Positions 33,781-43,198 of a stretch of 64,000 bases of DNA are shown one piece after another (position 1 is the first letter of the stretch; each line of letters starts with the position of its first letter). The stretch comes from Peribacillus simplex. GTDB lineage: Bacteria > Bacillota > Bacilli > Bacillales > DSM-1321. The stretch lies in assembly GCF_001578185.1 (NCBI RefSeq), contig NZ_CP011008.1, positions 4,120,001-4,184,000 of the forward strand. Direction: 5' to 3'. The notes below the pieces were generated by a model. That model was not told the origin of the DNA. It saw only the letters and a list, made by a program, of their open reading frames with translations, and did not search any database. The position numbers were made by a program, and so were the translations under genes.

Positions 33781-35205
33781 ATGGAGAATAAACATACTCA
33801 ATTGAATCTTAAAGATGATCCTGAGAAAGGATTAAAACGTAATCTGGAAACAAACCAGCTTTCCATGATCGCGATGGGCTGTGCCATCGGGACGGGACTA
33901 TTCCTTGGAAGCGGGCTTGCCATTCAAGCGGCAGGGCCAAGTGTATTGCTCAGCTATGCACTCGGGCCGTTCATTGTCTTACTATTGATGGGCTGTTTTA
34001 GCCGAAATGACGGTTGCCCATCCCACTTCCGGATCTTTTGGGGCCATTGCTGAAAAGTACATGACTCCAATGGCAGGCTATCTTGTCCGCTATTCTTATT
34101 GGATTGCAATGTTTTGGCTGTTGGGGTTGAGGTAAGTGCAGTCAGCGTTTATATGAAGTATTGGTTTCCGACCGTGCCGGGAATCGTATGGATTTTATTG
34201 TTTGCAGGTATCCTGATTTATGTAAATGCTACTAGCGTGAATACATTCGCTACATTTGAGTATTGGTTCTCCTTTATTAAAATAAGTGCCATTGTTGGTT
34301 TTATCCTTCTTGGATCCTATATACTATTCGGTTCATCCGAACGGCCACATATAGGACCTTGAGAACTTTGTAAATGAAGGCGGTTTTTTTCCCATTCGGC
34401 GGGTGGGGAATGTGGGTAGCCGTATTTATTTCTTTATTCAGCTTTCTTGGAACTGAAATGATAGCGGTTACATCAGGGGAAGCAAAAGATCCGGATGCAG
34501 CTGTTCCAAAAGCATTAAAAGCGACGGTCTTCCGTTTATCGACTTTCTATGTGTTGACAATTGGGATCATGTTGATGATCGTTCCGTGGAAAACAGCTGG
34601 AATCGAGGAAAGTCCATTCGTAAAAGTAATGGAAATCCTGAACATTCCAGGTGCATCCGGGATTATGAACTTTATTATTTTAACGGCTGCTTTATCTGCC
34701 ATGAATGCTCAGCTCTATGCTTCGACACGTATGATGTTTTCATTAGCGCGCGGGAAAAATGCACCTGGCTTTTTTAGGAAAGCTAAACAAAAGGGGTGTT
34801 CCTGCAAAAGCACTTGCTGTCTCTACCACTGGGATTTTCATTGCTGCAGGCGTACATTCGTTACTTCCTGGTTCTTCCTATGCCTTCATGATGGGGATTT
34901 CCATGTTCGGTGCTATGTTCACATGGCTTATGATCTTCATTTCTCATTTGTTTTTCAGGGTGAAATGGGAGAAAACAGGCGGACGCAAGTTACCGGTAAG
35001 GATGATGGGTTTTCCCTATTTAACGATACTAGGAGCCGTTCTTCTATTTAGCTTAATGATTACGACATGGTTTACAGATTTCAAAATCATGCTTCAATTC
35101 GGGATACCTTGGCTACTATTTTTAACTGTTGCTTATTTTGTTTCAAAAAGAAGAAATATTAACCATAATGTAATGGAAGAACCTCTGGAAAAGAAGATAG
35201 AATAG
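33781..35205 (+). pseudogene. amino-acid permease of the kyn operon, interrupted by about four frameshifts
   Basis: Joined across frames this is a 12-helix APC-family permease of about 465 aa, probably a tryptophan or aromatic amino-acid importer from its place between kynU and kynA. Start MIAMGCAIGTGLFLGSGLAIQ and the GEAKDPDAAVPKAL loop are typical. Frame breaks: an extra T in the run near 33997, a lost A near 34108, an extra T near 34358 (creating TGA), and one indel in the T-run near 34770. All are single-base, mostly at homopolymers, and protein similarity continues right across. This fits sequencing error as well as true decay. Confidence 0.85.
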
Positions 35206-35254
35206 AATGACGGAATAAATAGTTTTTCATATGGAAAAGTGAGGAGATTGCGGA

Positions 35255-36109
35255 ATGAAGAATACAGATAAAAATGAACAAACAATAACTGGCCTAGAGA
35301 AAGAAATTCAAACCGATTTTCAAAAATCGATGTCTTACGGAGATTATCTCCACCTTGATAAAATATTAACTAGTCAACATAGATGCTCCGATCATCATGA
35401 TGAAATGCTATTCATCATTATCCATCAAGCGAGTGAGTTATGGATGAAGCTCATTTTACATGAGTTGACAGCAGCAACTGAGTCCATCCGCCAAAACAGG
35501 TTGGAACCTTCATTTAAAATGCTGTCGCGCGTTTCGAGGATCCAGCAGCAATTGATCCAGTCATGGAATGTCCTTTCAACCTTGACACCGGCTGAATACA
35601 TGGAGTTCAGGGATAAACTGGGGCAATCTTCCGGATTCCAATCTTATCAGAATCGTTTGATTGAATTTGCGCTAGGAAACAAAAATGTCCATACACTATC
35701 CGTCTATCAGCACCAAACGGATTTATTCGAGCAAATGCAGCAGGCCCTTCATGAGCCAAGTATTTATGATGCGGCGATTAATGCCCTTGTGGCGCGTGGA
35801 TTACCCATTGATCAAGAAGCCATCAGCAGGGATTGGTCACAAAAATACGAACCAAATGCCAGTGTAGAAGAGGCATGGCTGACAGTTTACCGCGATGTCG
35901 AACAATATTGGGACTTATATGAGCTGGGCGAGAAGTTAGTGGACATTGGCCATCAACAGCAATTATGGCGTTTTAATCATATGACCACAGTGGAAAGAAT
36001 TATTGGTAATAAACAAGGTACTGGCGGATCATCAGGTGTAACGTATTTAAAAAGAGCTCTAGACCAACACTTTTTCCCAGAACTATGGAGCCTAAGAACG
36101 AAGCTATAA
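35255..36109 (+). CDS. kynA: tryptophan 2,3-dioxygenase
   Basis: Heme enzyme (EC 1.13.11.11) that opens the indole ring of tryptophan to N-formylkynurenine; 284 aa. Family signatures: [34 protein letters not shown] (His in HDEM near the heme edge), [28 protein letters not shown], and the proximal heme His in [14 protein letters not shown], with [11 protein letters not shown] binding substrate. GAGGAG lies before the ATG. Ends overlapping the open frame of kynB. Confidence 0.95.
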   Translation: MKNTDKNEQTITGLEKEIQTDFQKSMSYGDYLHLDKILTSQHRCSDHHDEMLFIIIHQASELWMKLILHELTAATESIRQNRLEPSFKMLSRVSRIQQQLIQSWNVLSTLTPAEYMEFRDKLGQSSGFQSYQNRLIEFALGNKNVHTLSVYQHQTDLFEQMQQALHEPSIYDAAINALVARGLPIDQEAISRDWSQKYEPNASVEEAWLTVYRDVEQYWDLYELGEKLVDIGHQQQLWRFNHMTTVERIIGNKQGTGGSSGVTYLKRALDQHFFPELWSLRTKL

Positions 36110-36126
36110 GAGATGGAGGTAAATGC

Positions 36127-36753
36127 ATGGGAACATGGATTGATATTTCACAACGTCTGGATGAAAACGTTGCAGTCTGGCCTGGAGATACCCCTTTCTC
36201 ATACAAAGTCAATTGGAGTAAAGAAGAGAGTGGATCTGTCAATGTAGGACAAATCAATATGAGTATCCACACTGGTACCCATATTGATGCACCTTTTCAT
36301 TTTGATAACAATGGAAAAAGAGTGATTGAACTGGATCTCGATTTATATATGGGATATGCCCGAGTCATCCATTTGCCAAACAAGACAAGCATCGGTATCA
36401 ATGAATTATCCAATCTGGGTCTACAAGGCGTGACGCGACTGTTAATTCGGACTGACGCTTGGAAGGATAGACGTGTGTTTCCACAAACTATTCCACATAT
36501 CCAACCAGAATTAGCGGCATATCTTTCAGAACTCGGCGTTCGTCTTATTGGTCTTGATTTGCCATCCGTAGATCCATTGGATAGTAAAGAACTGTCTGCC
36601 CATCATGAGCTTGCCGGTCATGGAATTCATATTTTGGAAGGGCTTGTATTAGACGATATAGGGCAAGGGAATTATGAATTGGCAGCCCTCCCGCTTCCAT
36701 TAGTTGAAGCAGATGGAAGTCCGGTGCGTGCTGTATTGAAAAAATTGCCCTAA
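36127..36753 (+). CDS. kynB: kynurenine formamidase (arylformamidase)
   Basis: Metal-dependent hydrolase of the cyclase family (EC 3.5.1.9), 208 aa, converting N-formylkynurenine to kynurenine. Signature HTGTHIDAPFHF carries the two-Zn/Mn ligands (HxGTHxDxPxH), and SAHHELAGHGIHILEGL is the C-terminal block. ATG 36127 follows GATGGAGG; the frame opens 14 codons earlier, inside kynA. Last kyn gene, followed by a strong terminator. Confidence 0.95.
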   Translation: MGTWIDISQRLDENVAVWPGDTPFSYKVNWSKEESGSVNVGQINMSIHTGTHIDAPFHFDNNGKRVIELDLDLYMGYARVIHLPNKTSIGINELSNLGLQGVTRLLIRTDAWKDRRVFPQTIPHIQPELAAYLSELGVRLIGLDLPSVDPLDSKELSAHHELAGHGIHILEGLVLDDIGQGNYELAALPLPLVEADGSPVRAVLKKLP

Positions 36754-36763
36754 CAAAGTTTAC

Positions 36764-36808
36764 CAAAAAACAAGCCAGATCAAAAAATGATCTGGCTTGT
36801 TTTTTTGT
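36764..36808. terminator. terminator of the kyn operon
   Basis: CAAGCCAGATCA and TGATCTGGCTTG arms with A-run before and T-run (seven) after. Confidence 0.92.
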
Positions 36809-36954
36809 TTCATTAAACACCGTATTTATTAGTCAAGCCGATTTCCCTTCTCCCCCTTTATTGAGATAATCATGACTTTCTAATTTATCTCCCTAAACCA
36901 AGTTCATTTATGTTATAATTTTCAGAATTCACCGTTCAGAATGGAGGTCCGAAT

Positions 36955-37587
36955 ATGGAAAACTTTTATTGGTTCATCGTCATGTGCATTCTTCTCATCA
37001 TTTTACCTGGTCCGGATACGGCGATAACCACAAGGAATACCGTTACCGTGGGGACGGCGGGAGGTTTTAAAACGATGTTCGGTACGTGCTGTGCGCTTTT
37101 TATTCATACATCAGCTGCCGTATTTGGACTATCGGCAATCATTGTGAAATCCGCTTTATTATTTTCCATCTTCAAATATGTCGGTGCCGTTTACTTGGTA
37201 TATCTAGGCTTCAAGACTTTATGGGGATTAAGGAATAGGCAAGTGGCTGCAGCGGCAGAAACGTCAGTTAAAGGTAAGTACGAAAACCAGTCTTGCTTTA
37301 AGCAAGGGTTCCTTACCAATCTGTTGAACCCTAAAGTGGCCGTTTTCTTCTTAACATTTCTGCCTCAGTTCGTGAATCCTGGCAAGGATACGTTTTTACC
37401 GTTCCTGATCATGGGCATAACATATACCGTTTTAACTGCAATGTGGTTTGTATTTTATATCTATCTGCTGAACCAGATCAGTGCTTTTATGAAAAAGCCG
37501 AGAACTCAAGCGATTTTCGAGGGAATAACAGGGACGGTATTGATTGGTTTTGGGATAAAGCTAGCTCTGGAAAAAGCTCATAATTAA
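36955..37587 (+). CDS. LysE/RhtB-family amino-acid exporter
   Basis: Membrane protein of 210 aa with six helices. The LysE signature LPGPDTAITTRNTVTVGTAGGF near residue 18 and SCFKQGFLTNLLNPKVAVFFLTFLPQF in the middle are clear. Such proteins export lysine, threonine, homoserine or related amino acids. GGAGG lies before the ATG. Single gene. Confidence 0.88.
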   Translation: MENFYWFIVMCILLIILPGPDTAITTRNTVTVGTAGGFKTMFGTCCALFIHTSAAVFGLSAIIVKSALLFSIFKYVGAVYLVYLGFKTLWGLRNRQVAAAAETSVKGKYENQSCFKQGFLTNLLNPKVAVFFLTFLPQFVNPGKDTFLPFLIMGITYTVLTAMWFVFYIYLLNQISAFMKKPRTQAIFEGITGTVLIGFGIKLALEKAHN

Positions 37588-37710
37588 TCTATTAAGCCCC
37601 CACAATGAACTGTACCCTAATTGTTAGACACCATCTAACTGTTGGAGGTGCGGTTTTTATTTTAGGCTGTTTTCACATACTTTGTTGCTATTTACCAGGT
37701 AGTGAGTTGT

Positions 37711-37838
37711 GGTTGATTTCCCCTCCAGATGCTCGCTTTCCTTGGTGCGGGCGGTGAGCCTCCTCGGCGTAAACGCCTATGGGGTCTCACCTGTCCCGCT
37801 GCTCCCGCAGGAGTCTCGCACTTCCGCTCCAATCAACC
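37711..37838. repeat. dispersed GC-rich repeat (copy 2)
   Basis: Begins GGTTGATTTCC and ends CCGCTCCAATCAACC, with the inner CTCCCGCAGGAGTCTCGCAC shared with copies 1 and 4. The left half is more diverged (GGTGCGGGCGGTGAGCCTCC). Confidence 0.7.
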
Positions 37839-37936
37839 TTAAATAGTTTCGTTTTAAAAACAACAATCTTTACGAAAAGAGCCTTATTTTAAAAAGTAGA
37901 AAAAGGCTGGCTCTTGATTCTGGTGAAGATGCAGGG

Positions 37937-37962
37937 ATTGTACCTTTAAGTTATGGTACAAT
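37937..37962. promoter_or_regulatory. 26-bp inverted repeat upstream of a small membrane-protein gene
   Basis: ATTGTACC and GGTACAAT are perfect 8-bp arms 10 bp apart, about 60 bp before the next start codon. Candidate operator; the regulator is unknown. Confidence 0.45.
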
Positions 37963-38023
37963 TACAAAAACCATAATTTGGTGTTTTTAAATTCTTGATA
38001 TTCCTGTAAGCAAGGAGATACAC

Positions 38024-38359
38024 ATGAAAACTATTGAGGTTAAGAAAACAAAAGAGCTCGGAGTGGGTTCAATTTCTTTCGCCCTATGTTTAATCGGAAT
38101 ATTATTTACCTTTCGATTTGGAAATAAATTTTGTATTGGAGATAGTATTCTAAATAATATCGGAATGACCGCATGGACAAATGGAGAAACAGGCATTCAT
38201 TATACAATGATCTATTCAGCTATATTTTTCATCCCTTCTTTTATTATTGGTCATATTCATCCCGATAATAGAGGAGCAAAAGCCGGGGGGATTATATCAG
38301 GGTTCCTATCAGTTCTTATCATACTATTACTCATAACAACTATTATCTCTTTTTTGTAA
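38024..38359 (+). CDS. small membrane protein of unknown function
   Basis: Protein of 111 aa with three hydrophobic segments (about 15-30, 62-78, 88-110). AAGGAGA lies before the ATG. No known domain. The dyad upstream suggests own regulation. Confidence 0.65.
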   Translation: MKTIEVKKTKELGVGSISFALCLIGILFTFRFGNKFCIGDSILNNIGMTAWTNGETGIHYTMIYSAIFFIPSFIIGHIHPDNRGAKAGGIISGFLSVLIILLLITTIISFL

Positions 38360-38410
38360 AATCAGCTTATTGAGGACTGTTTATTCCACATAGGAATAAG
38401 GTCAAATTAA

Positions 38411-38448
38411 AGGGTATGAGCCCAGTTGAACACCGAACCCATACCCTA
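38411..38448. terminator. hairpin between convergent genes
   Basis: GGGTATG and CATACCC arms around about 22 bases, between a rightward and a leftward gene end. T-rich sequence follows on the minus strand. Confidence 0.45.
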
Positions 38449-38496
38449 CACGCGGAACTTTTTGTTTACACTTCAATTGGCCTTTCATTTCATTGG

Positions 38497-39348
38497 TCAA
38501 TCAACATATCCATTTACAAAAAATCCAATCGTTTCGAGCTCCTCTTCAGTTAAATCCCGTTTTAGCCCTTTAGACAATTCCTGCTCCATTAACGCTCGAT
38601 TTCCCCGATGGTCGACCACGGTTCTGGCACATTCCTTCATTAGCTTAAGCTCCGCCTCCATTTTCAGTCTCGTGCAGGGCAGATCATGATGGGAGAGTAT
38701 ATATGTATCGGCATCATAGGCTTCAATTTTCTTAACGAGCAGCGAGGCCTGTTCAGCCGTATAATTCCATTTTTCAGCATAAAGATTGGCATAAAAGCAG
38801 TCGCCCAGAAATAATGTTTTTTCCTCTGGAACATAAATGATGCAGGAGTCTTTGGCATGATCGCCGCCAATATGTTCGATTACACAGGTTACATTGCCAA
38901 GATCGATTGTCACCTTTTTTTCAAAGATAATATCGGGCAGGGGCAGGGAAATCTTTCTATTTGTCCCATGTTCCAATTTGATCGCGTCGGCACAAAAGGC
39001 AATCTCCGTCCCTTCTTCGACCCGTTGATCAAGGGCCTGATCTTCCCATGAAAGCTGCTGCATATCTTTAATATTGTTGTATGTTTTTTCATGACAAATG
39101 ACCGGAATCCCGATATTCTCCAGTCCGAATACATGGTCCCAATGAGAATGGGTAAGTACAAGGAAATTCCCGTTTAGATCATTCCGTAGCAATTCGTCCT
39201 TAAAGAGCTGTGCATGCTGGACGGAGTTACCGGCATCGATGATGAGCGTTTTCTTGGTTCCGGAAACGGCAGCAAGTACCGGCCGATCCGTTTCCTGGAC
39301 TGGAGGCAGGTAAACGATATGTTTCGATAGATGCTGTAAGGTTTGCAT
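38497..39348 (-). CDS. MBL-fold metallo-hydrolase
   Basis: Protein of 283 aa of the metallo-beta-lactamase superfamily. Zinc-binding motif H67-S-H69-W-D71-H72 (VLTHSHWDH), then H159-region IEHIGGDHAKDS, FLGDCFYANL (bridging Asp) and ILSHHDLP. The family includes glyoxalase II-like thioesterases, lactonases and RNases; the LSHHD and short size fit a hydrolase of the glyoxalase-II kind. Substrate unknown. Single gene. Confidence 0.85.
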   Translation of the reverse strand: MQTLQHLSKHIVYLPPVQETDRPVLAAVSGTKKTLIIDAGNSVQHAQLFKDELLRNDLNGNFLVLTHSHWDHVFGLENIGIPVICHEKTYNNIKDMQQLSWEDQALDQRVEEGTEIAFCADAIKLEHGTNRKISLPLPDIIFEKKVTIDLGNVTCVIEHIGGDHAKDSCIIYVPEEKTLFLGDCFYANLYAEKWNYTAEQASLLVKKIEAYDADTYILSHHDLPCTRLKMEAELKLMKECARTVVDHRGNRALMEQELSKGLKRDLTEEELETIGFFVNGYVD

Positions 39349-39465
39349 ATTTCTGTTCTCCTTCGGATAATGGATGGTATCTCCAAGATTGATTAGATTT
39401 CCTCAAGTATAGCAAATTACACATTTGTTAATTAGTCAATGATCCATTTTAAACGGATTTCCTCC

Positions 39466-39497
39466 GTAAAAAGACAACAATCGCTGAGATTGCTGTC
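39466..39497 (-). terminator. terminator of the PLD-family gene
   Basis: Read leftwards GACAGCAATC, loop CTCAGC, GATTGTTGTC, then TTTTTA. Confidence 0.75.
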
Positions 39498-39510
39498 TAT
39501 TAGTCATCAT

Positions 39511-40941
39511 TCAAATGAACCTCTTCCAATATACCGTTATTTTCGAAAGGGCATTTAAAAAGGTCGCTTTAAAGAAAGATTTTTCCTTTTTCTGATCTTC
39601 AGGTGGTTCTATATATCTTTTATTATCCGCGACGAGTGTACTACCCGAGATTTTTGACTCGATGGCCCCTATCAATTGCGCTGCAAAATTCTCACTATCA
39701 ATTATCACCATCGATTCTGTATTTAAAAAGGCAGATCGCGAATCCAGATTGAAGGAACCGACTGCACTTAATCGCCGATCATATACAGCCGATTTACCAT
39801 GCAATGAATAAAGCTTTGAATATTCATATAGCTTTGCCCCTGTCTCGACGATACTATTCCTAAGTGCCAAGTAACCGGAAAAAGCGATCACATTCGGGGT
39901 TGATGTCACCGAGTTGGTAAGTATGGTCCAATCAGCTTTTGAATTCATATTCTTTGGTACATATTCCTTCATGGGACCCGTAGGAACAATATAGGGACTC
40001 TGGATAAATACCGATTTTTTGGCGTTCGCAGCAATATCCACTAGAGATCTCCACACAAAAGGGTGTTTATTGAAACGTTCAATTGGATTATAAATGAAGG
40101 ACACTTTTTTTGTTGGTGTTGTAGACTTGCTCCAATCGATGGCCGGATTAACGAAATCGGCATTATTTTGCATAGCTTTGCTGTATTGATTTAATAATGT
40201 ATCTCTGACGCGTTTCCCTTGTGCCTTTTGCCTTTTCGAAAGGTCCGCAAAGACTTTGCTCGTATACGGATGAGTCCATAATTCATGTATATAGTCCTTC
40301 ATTTCAACGATTACACTATCTTTCTCCTGTTCAGCATTGAAAATGAGTACATCCCGGTCATAGACATAATTCTTGGGCGGGTTTTTTGCTAAATACTTAT
40401 CGGCGATATTCCTGCCTCCGATGATGCCTAACTTTCCATCTGTAGTGATTATCTTGTCATGGAGGCGGTTATGCCAGGTCCAGGGCTTAAATGGCTTAAA
40501 GGTTTCGTAGTACCTTAATTCAATGTTTTCATGCGATGCCAGTGCATAACGGACACCGCTTAATTGACCCCTGAGTCCATGAGAAATTCCATCCAGAAGG
40601 ATTCTAACCTTGACACCGCGGTCAGCAGCTTCGAACAAGGCTCCAAGAATAAGTTCACATGATTTTCCTTTTCCAAAAGCATAGTAGGCAATATCGATTG
40701 AATGCTCTGCTTCCTGGATCATTCGCATGCGGGCGAGTCCCGATTCATAACCATCTTCGAGAAGCAGGACACGATCCACGGTGGAATCCTTCTCTCCCAA
40801 ATATGCACTTATATGTTTAATCGGCCTATCTTCTTCTTTTTCCTTGAGGAAGTAGAAAAGGACCACTGCCGTCACCACTACATACAGGAAATATAATAGA
40901 AGAACGAGCAGAAATCCTTTAATCATCGTTTGTGCAGTCAT
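39511..40941 (-). CDS. phospholipase D-family protein (cardiolipin synthase-like)
   Basis: Membrane-anchored protein of 476 aa: one N-terminal helix (about 8-32), then two PLD domains. HKD motif 1 is H161-D-K163 (LHDKIITTDGKLGIIGGRN), motif 2 is H381-G-K383 (LHGKSAVYDRRLSAVGSFNLDSRS). Both domains are needed for phosphatidyl transfer. The size and layout resemble cardiolipin synthases, but the N-terminus has one helix, not two, so it may act on another phospholipid. Single gene. Confidence 0.85.
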   Translation of the reverse strand: MTAQTMIKGFLLVLLLYFLYVVVTAVVLFYFLKEKEEDRPIKHISAYLGEKDSTVDRVLLLEDGYESGLARMRMIQEAEHSIDIAYYAFGKGKSCELILGALFEAADRGVKVRILLDGISHGLRGQLSGVRYALASHENIELRYYETFKPFKPWTWHNRLHDKIITTDGKLGIIGGRNIADKYLAKNPPKNYVYDRDVLIFNAEQEKDSVIVEMKDYIHELWTHPYTSKVFADLSKRQKAQGKRVRDTLLNQYSKAMQNNADFVNPAIDWSKSTTPTKKVSFIYNPIERFNKHPFVWRSLVDIAANAKKSVFIQSPYIVPTGPMKEYVPKNMNSKADWTILTNSVTSTPNVIAFSGYLALRNSIVETGAKLYEYSKLYSLHGKSAVYDRRLSAVGSFNLDSRSAFLNTESMVIIDSENFAAQLIGAIESKISGSTLVADNKRYIEPPEDQKKEKSFFKATFLNALSKITVYWKRFI

Positions 40942-41036
40942 GTCCCTCTCCCCCTTTACCCGATATTTTATTACTATTCGTAATAAGCACGGACTCTATT
41001 CAACATCTACAAGCTTAAATAAATCCTCCTAAGAAT

Positions 41037-41064
41037 AAACCCTCTGTAGTTAGCCAGAGGGTTT
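41037..41064. terminator. hairpin terminator
   Basis: AAACCCTCTG and CAGAGGGTTT perfect 10-bp arms. No gene ends just upstream on the plus strand; it may insulate the two divergent genes. Confidence 0.6.
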
Positions 41065-41205
41065 ATTTCATTTCCTATAGTGAACCATTTTCCTGTCTTA
41101 GGAAGGATGATCCTGGGTGGAAAGGAGCATTTATTTTTCTTTTAAATGTGACAAAGTGGTGAACATGTTAGCAGCTGCATACTATTATATAGAAGGAGGG
41201 ATTTT

Positions 41206-41652
41206 ATGCTTAAACAACCTGATGGAATAAGCATCTTCAATTACTGTTTTGCCTTAGGTGTGTCAGAGGTGTTCTTTTTATCCAGCTTTTATCTTTCCAT
41301 TCTTGACGTTTCATTATTTGCTATTGCCTTACCATTTTCCGCTTTATTTCTGATATTCTCCTTGTACCTGTTCCTCCGAACGCACAAATCCGTAAAGAAT
41401 TTACCCAATCAAGAAGAACGAAGAAGGGAAATTCATGCGTTCTATCATCAGTCTTTCGGGATTTTCACGATCATTTTTTCCGTCCTACTTTTTACTGCTT
41501 TAGCCTATATTCCCTTACTGGAAAACGGAGGGCATTTCTATCTTCTTTATTGTTTACCGATGGCATTACTTTGTTTAATTCCTTCGATTATATCTTATAA
41601 AGGAATGAAATTATTCAAACTGGAAACTGACAGGAATTTAACGAAAATCTAA
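41206..41652 (+). CDS. membrane protein of unknown function
   Basis: Protein of 148 aa with four predicted helices (about 8-30, 33-55, 85-102, 110-130). GAAGGAGGG lies before the ATG. No known domain or motif. Confidence 0.65.
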   Translation: MLKQPDGISIFNYCFALGVSEVFFLSSFYLSILDVSLFAIALPFSALFLIFSLYLFLRTHKSVKNLPNQEERRREIHAFYHQSFGIFTIIFSVLLFTALAYIPLLENGGHFYLLYCLPMALLCLIPSIISYKGMKLFKLETDRNLTKI

Positions 41653-41667
41653 ACTGATTATACATGG

Positions 41668-41714
41668 CCCCAAAGTGGATTTGCTTGGAATCCGTAAGCT
41701 TTAGGGTTTTTTTT
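41668..41714 (+). terminator. terminator after the membrane-protein gene
   Basis: CCC-CAAAG-GGATT pairs with AATCC-CTTT-GGG, then eight T. Confidence 0.7.
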
Positions 41715-41827
41715 ATAAAAATGTAGTGTCAGCTTTTTTTATATGTATAAATCATCACCTTGATAAAACATCAAGAAATGAATGCTCCATCATTGAAACT
41801 TCGTTATGCTCTTTCCATGTTTTTTAG

Positions 41828-41857
41828 TTGAATGTATAGGTAAAATGAGGATATAAT
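41828..41857 (+). promoter_or_regulatory. promoter of the putative RNA antitoxin
   Basis: -35 TTGAAT (41828-41833), 18 bp, -10 TATAAT (41852-41857). It predicts a transcript starting near 41864 and running into the toxin gene from the opposite side. Confidence 0.6.
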
Positions 41858-41863
41858 AAAGAT

Positions 41864-42028
41864 AACTAACATATAAAAAAAAGACACTGGTTAAACCAGC
41901 GTCTTAATGAACAGCAAACTGCATAAAGAGCAGCGGCTTTCTGTGGTAAGTCAGTAGCTACTCAATCATGAAAGTAACCCTTTTCCTACATACATCTGGC
42001 CGGATGGTATGGAGGGGGTTACTTTTTT
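41864..42028 (+). ncRNA. putative type I antitoxin RNA
   Basis: A transcript of about 165 nt would start after the TATAAT and end at the hairpin AAAGTAACCC...GGGTTACTTTTTT (41971-42028) with T-run. It overlaps the 3' part of the toxin mRNA antiparallel, the same layout as BsrG/SR4 and BsrE/SR5 in B. subtilis. Confidence 0.6.
41873..41905 (-). terminator. terminator of the toxin mRNA
   Basis: Read leftwards AAGACGCTGGTT, TAACCAGTGTCTT then eight T. Confidence 0.75.
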
Positions 42029-42105
42029 AATGTAACCGCGATTACTGCGACGATTAAAGAGGCGAATGAAATCATTAGCATCAGTCCGTCCATAATAGAA
42101 ATCAC
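42019..42105 (-). CDS. small holin-like type I toxin peptide
   Basis: A 28-residue hydrophobic peptide, MISIMDGLMLMISFASLIVA then a short VIAVTLKK tail, from a GTG at 42103-42105 placed eight bases after AAAGGGGG. Its LMLMISF stretch and lysine-ended tail match the putative holin-like toxin family (TxpA/BsrG/YonT-like), which insert into the membrane and stop growth. An ATG start four codons later is possible. Too short for normal ORF finding. The antisense RNA and long-range 5'/3' mRNA pairing (42136-42165 with 41908-41937) support a type I toxin-antitoxin locus. Confidence 0.7.
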   Translation of the reverse strand: MISIMDGLMLMISFASLIVAVIAVTLKK

Positions 42106-42215
42106 CAGCGACACCCCCTTTCGTTAAAGGAGTGACCGCTGCCCACTATACCAAATTGCTGTTCATTTCTTATTATATCTGTATTTACTTGTTATTTATA
42201 GCAAAATATAGATGC

Positions 42216-42253
42216 ATGAAAATTCTCCCACTTAAAGTGAGAGAATTTTTTGC
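42216..42253 (-). terminator. terminator after the peptidoglycan-binding gene
   Basis: AAAATTCTC and GAGAATTTT arms, with inner CACTT/AAGTG pairing, followed leftwards by TTTTCATGC. Confidence 0.75.
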
Positions 42254-42265
42254 ATGTATATCCCT

Positions 42266-42829
42266 TTATTCTTCCACTACACGGCCATCTTTATAAATGT
42301 GGAACCAGCCAATCGTTCCTGAGCCGCCTTGATCCATCCAATCTTTATTTGCTGCTTTATATTTGTAATATGATTTTCTTTTGCCATCTTTCAGCAACCT
42401 GCCATCACCACTGAAAACGATATTGTTACCCAGCTTTTTTTTACCTAACGCGATCGCGTCTTTCTCTGTAAACTGTTTTCTTTCTACTTTATTTTCGTCT
42501 AAAGCTGCCCATGTCAACGGGCCAACGATACCATCTGAGGCCAAATTATGATCCACCTGAAACTCTCTTACGACATTTTGTGTTTGGGTACCAAAAATCC
42601 CATCAACGCCTACAATATATTTAACATCTTTAAGGCTTTGCTGTAGATCTCTTACATAACTAGAACGGGAGCCTTTCCGGAGGGTCGGGCGCGTTTCCGC
42701 TTTCGTTTCGATTTTCTGGATTTGATTGTCTTTTGATGCTGCGTGGGTAATTGAAGTTTCCGTTCCTAGAGGGGCCATCATCAATGCAACGGCTGGAAAA
42801 ATGACCAATAATTTTTTCTTCAACGTCAT
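42266..42829 (-). CDS. secreted peptidoglycan-binding-domain protein
   Basis: Protein of 187 aa. It has a signal peptide (MTLKKKLLVIFPAVALMMAP, cut near THAAS), and a PG_binding_1 domain about residues 50-110 (LRKGSRSSYVRDLQQSLKDV... VDGIFGTQTQNVVREFQ... DGIVGPLTWAAL). The C-terminal part (KKLGNNIVFSGDGRLLKDG... GWFHIYKDGRVVEE) is unassigned. It starts at ATG 42829 after GGAGGTT; the frame opens 20 codons earlier without ribosome site. Probably binds cell wall; no hydrolase domain is present. Confidence 0.85.
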   Translation of the reverse strand: MTLKKKLLVIFPAVALMMAPLGTETSITHAASKDNQIQKIETKAETRPTLRKGSRSSYVRDLQQSLKDVKYIVGVDGIFGTQTQNVVREFQVDHNLASDGIVGPLTWAALDENKVERKQFTEKDAIALGKKKLGNNIVFSGDGRLLKDGKRKSYYKYKAANKDWMDQGGSGTIGWFHIYKDGRVVEE

Positions 42830-43023
42830 ATAACCTCCATTCAAATATACACTCCTGCAGAATCTGACTTTCTTTCCTTTGGAGCCCATTCATTATAACG
42901 TAAGAGGTCATTCAATTGACGTTTTATTACTTTAATTATAAAAAATGGTAAATATTATCCACGGTGTGCATTTCAAAAAGTCAGCATATGATGGAAACCC
43001 CGATTCTTGAATAAAACCGAAAT

Positions 43024-43046
43024 AATCCCCTAAAGGGGATTGTTTT
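43024..43046 (+). terminator. small hairpin, terminator-like
   Basis: AATCCCC and GGGGATT arms around TAAA, then TGTTTTGG. No gene ends at it on the plus strand. Confidence 0.4.
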
Positions 43047-43084
43047 GGTCAGACTGTAGAACTCGATGAAAATTGAGTTTGTCA

Positions 43085-43197
43085 ATTTTTATGGCTTGTA
43101 CAATTTGGACGTTGATTGGAACGTAGGGCACTCGCTTTCCGCGGGGTGTCGGGGAGCCTCCTCAGCTTTCGCCTGCGGGGTCTCCCCTAGACGCGCT
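43085..43197. repeat. dispersed GC-rich repeat (copy 3, truncated)
   Basis: Starts with ATTTTTATGGCTTGTACAAT then GTTGATTGGAACG as in copies 1 and 4, and stops at CCTAGACGCGCT, where an IS1182 transposase fragment follows directly. Confidence 0.75.
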
Positions 43198-43198
43198 A

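Larger units (their letters stand above)
37588..38023. other. intergenic stretch: IS-end remnant, dispersed repeat and a dyad
   Basis: TGAACTGTACCCTAATTG (about 37604) resembles an IS150-type end, followed by a small hairpin (CATCTAACTG). The dispersed GC-rich repeat copy 2 is at 37711-37838. A dyad follows at 37937-37962. No protein gene is supported. Confidence 0.5.
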
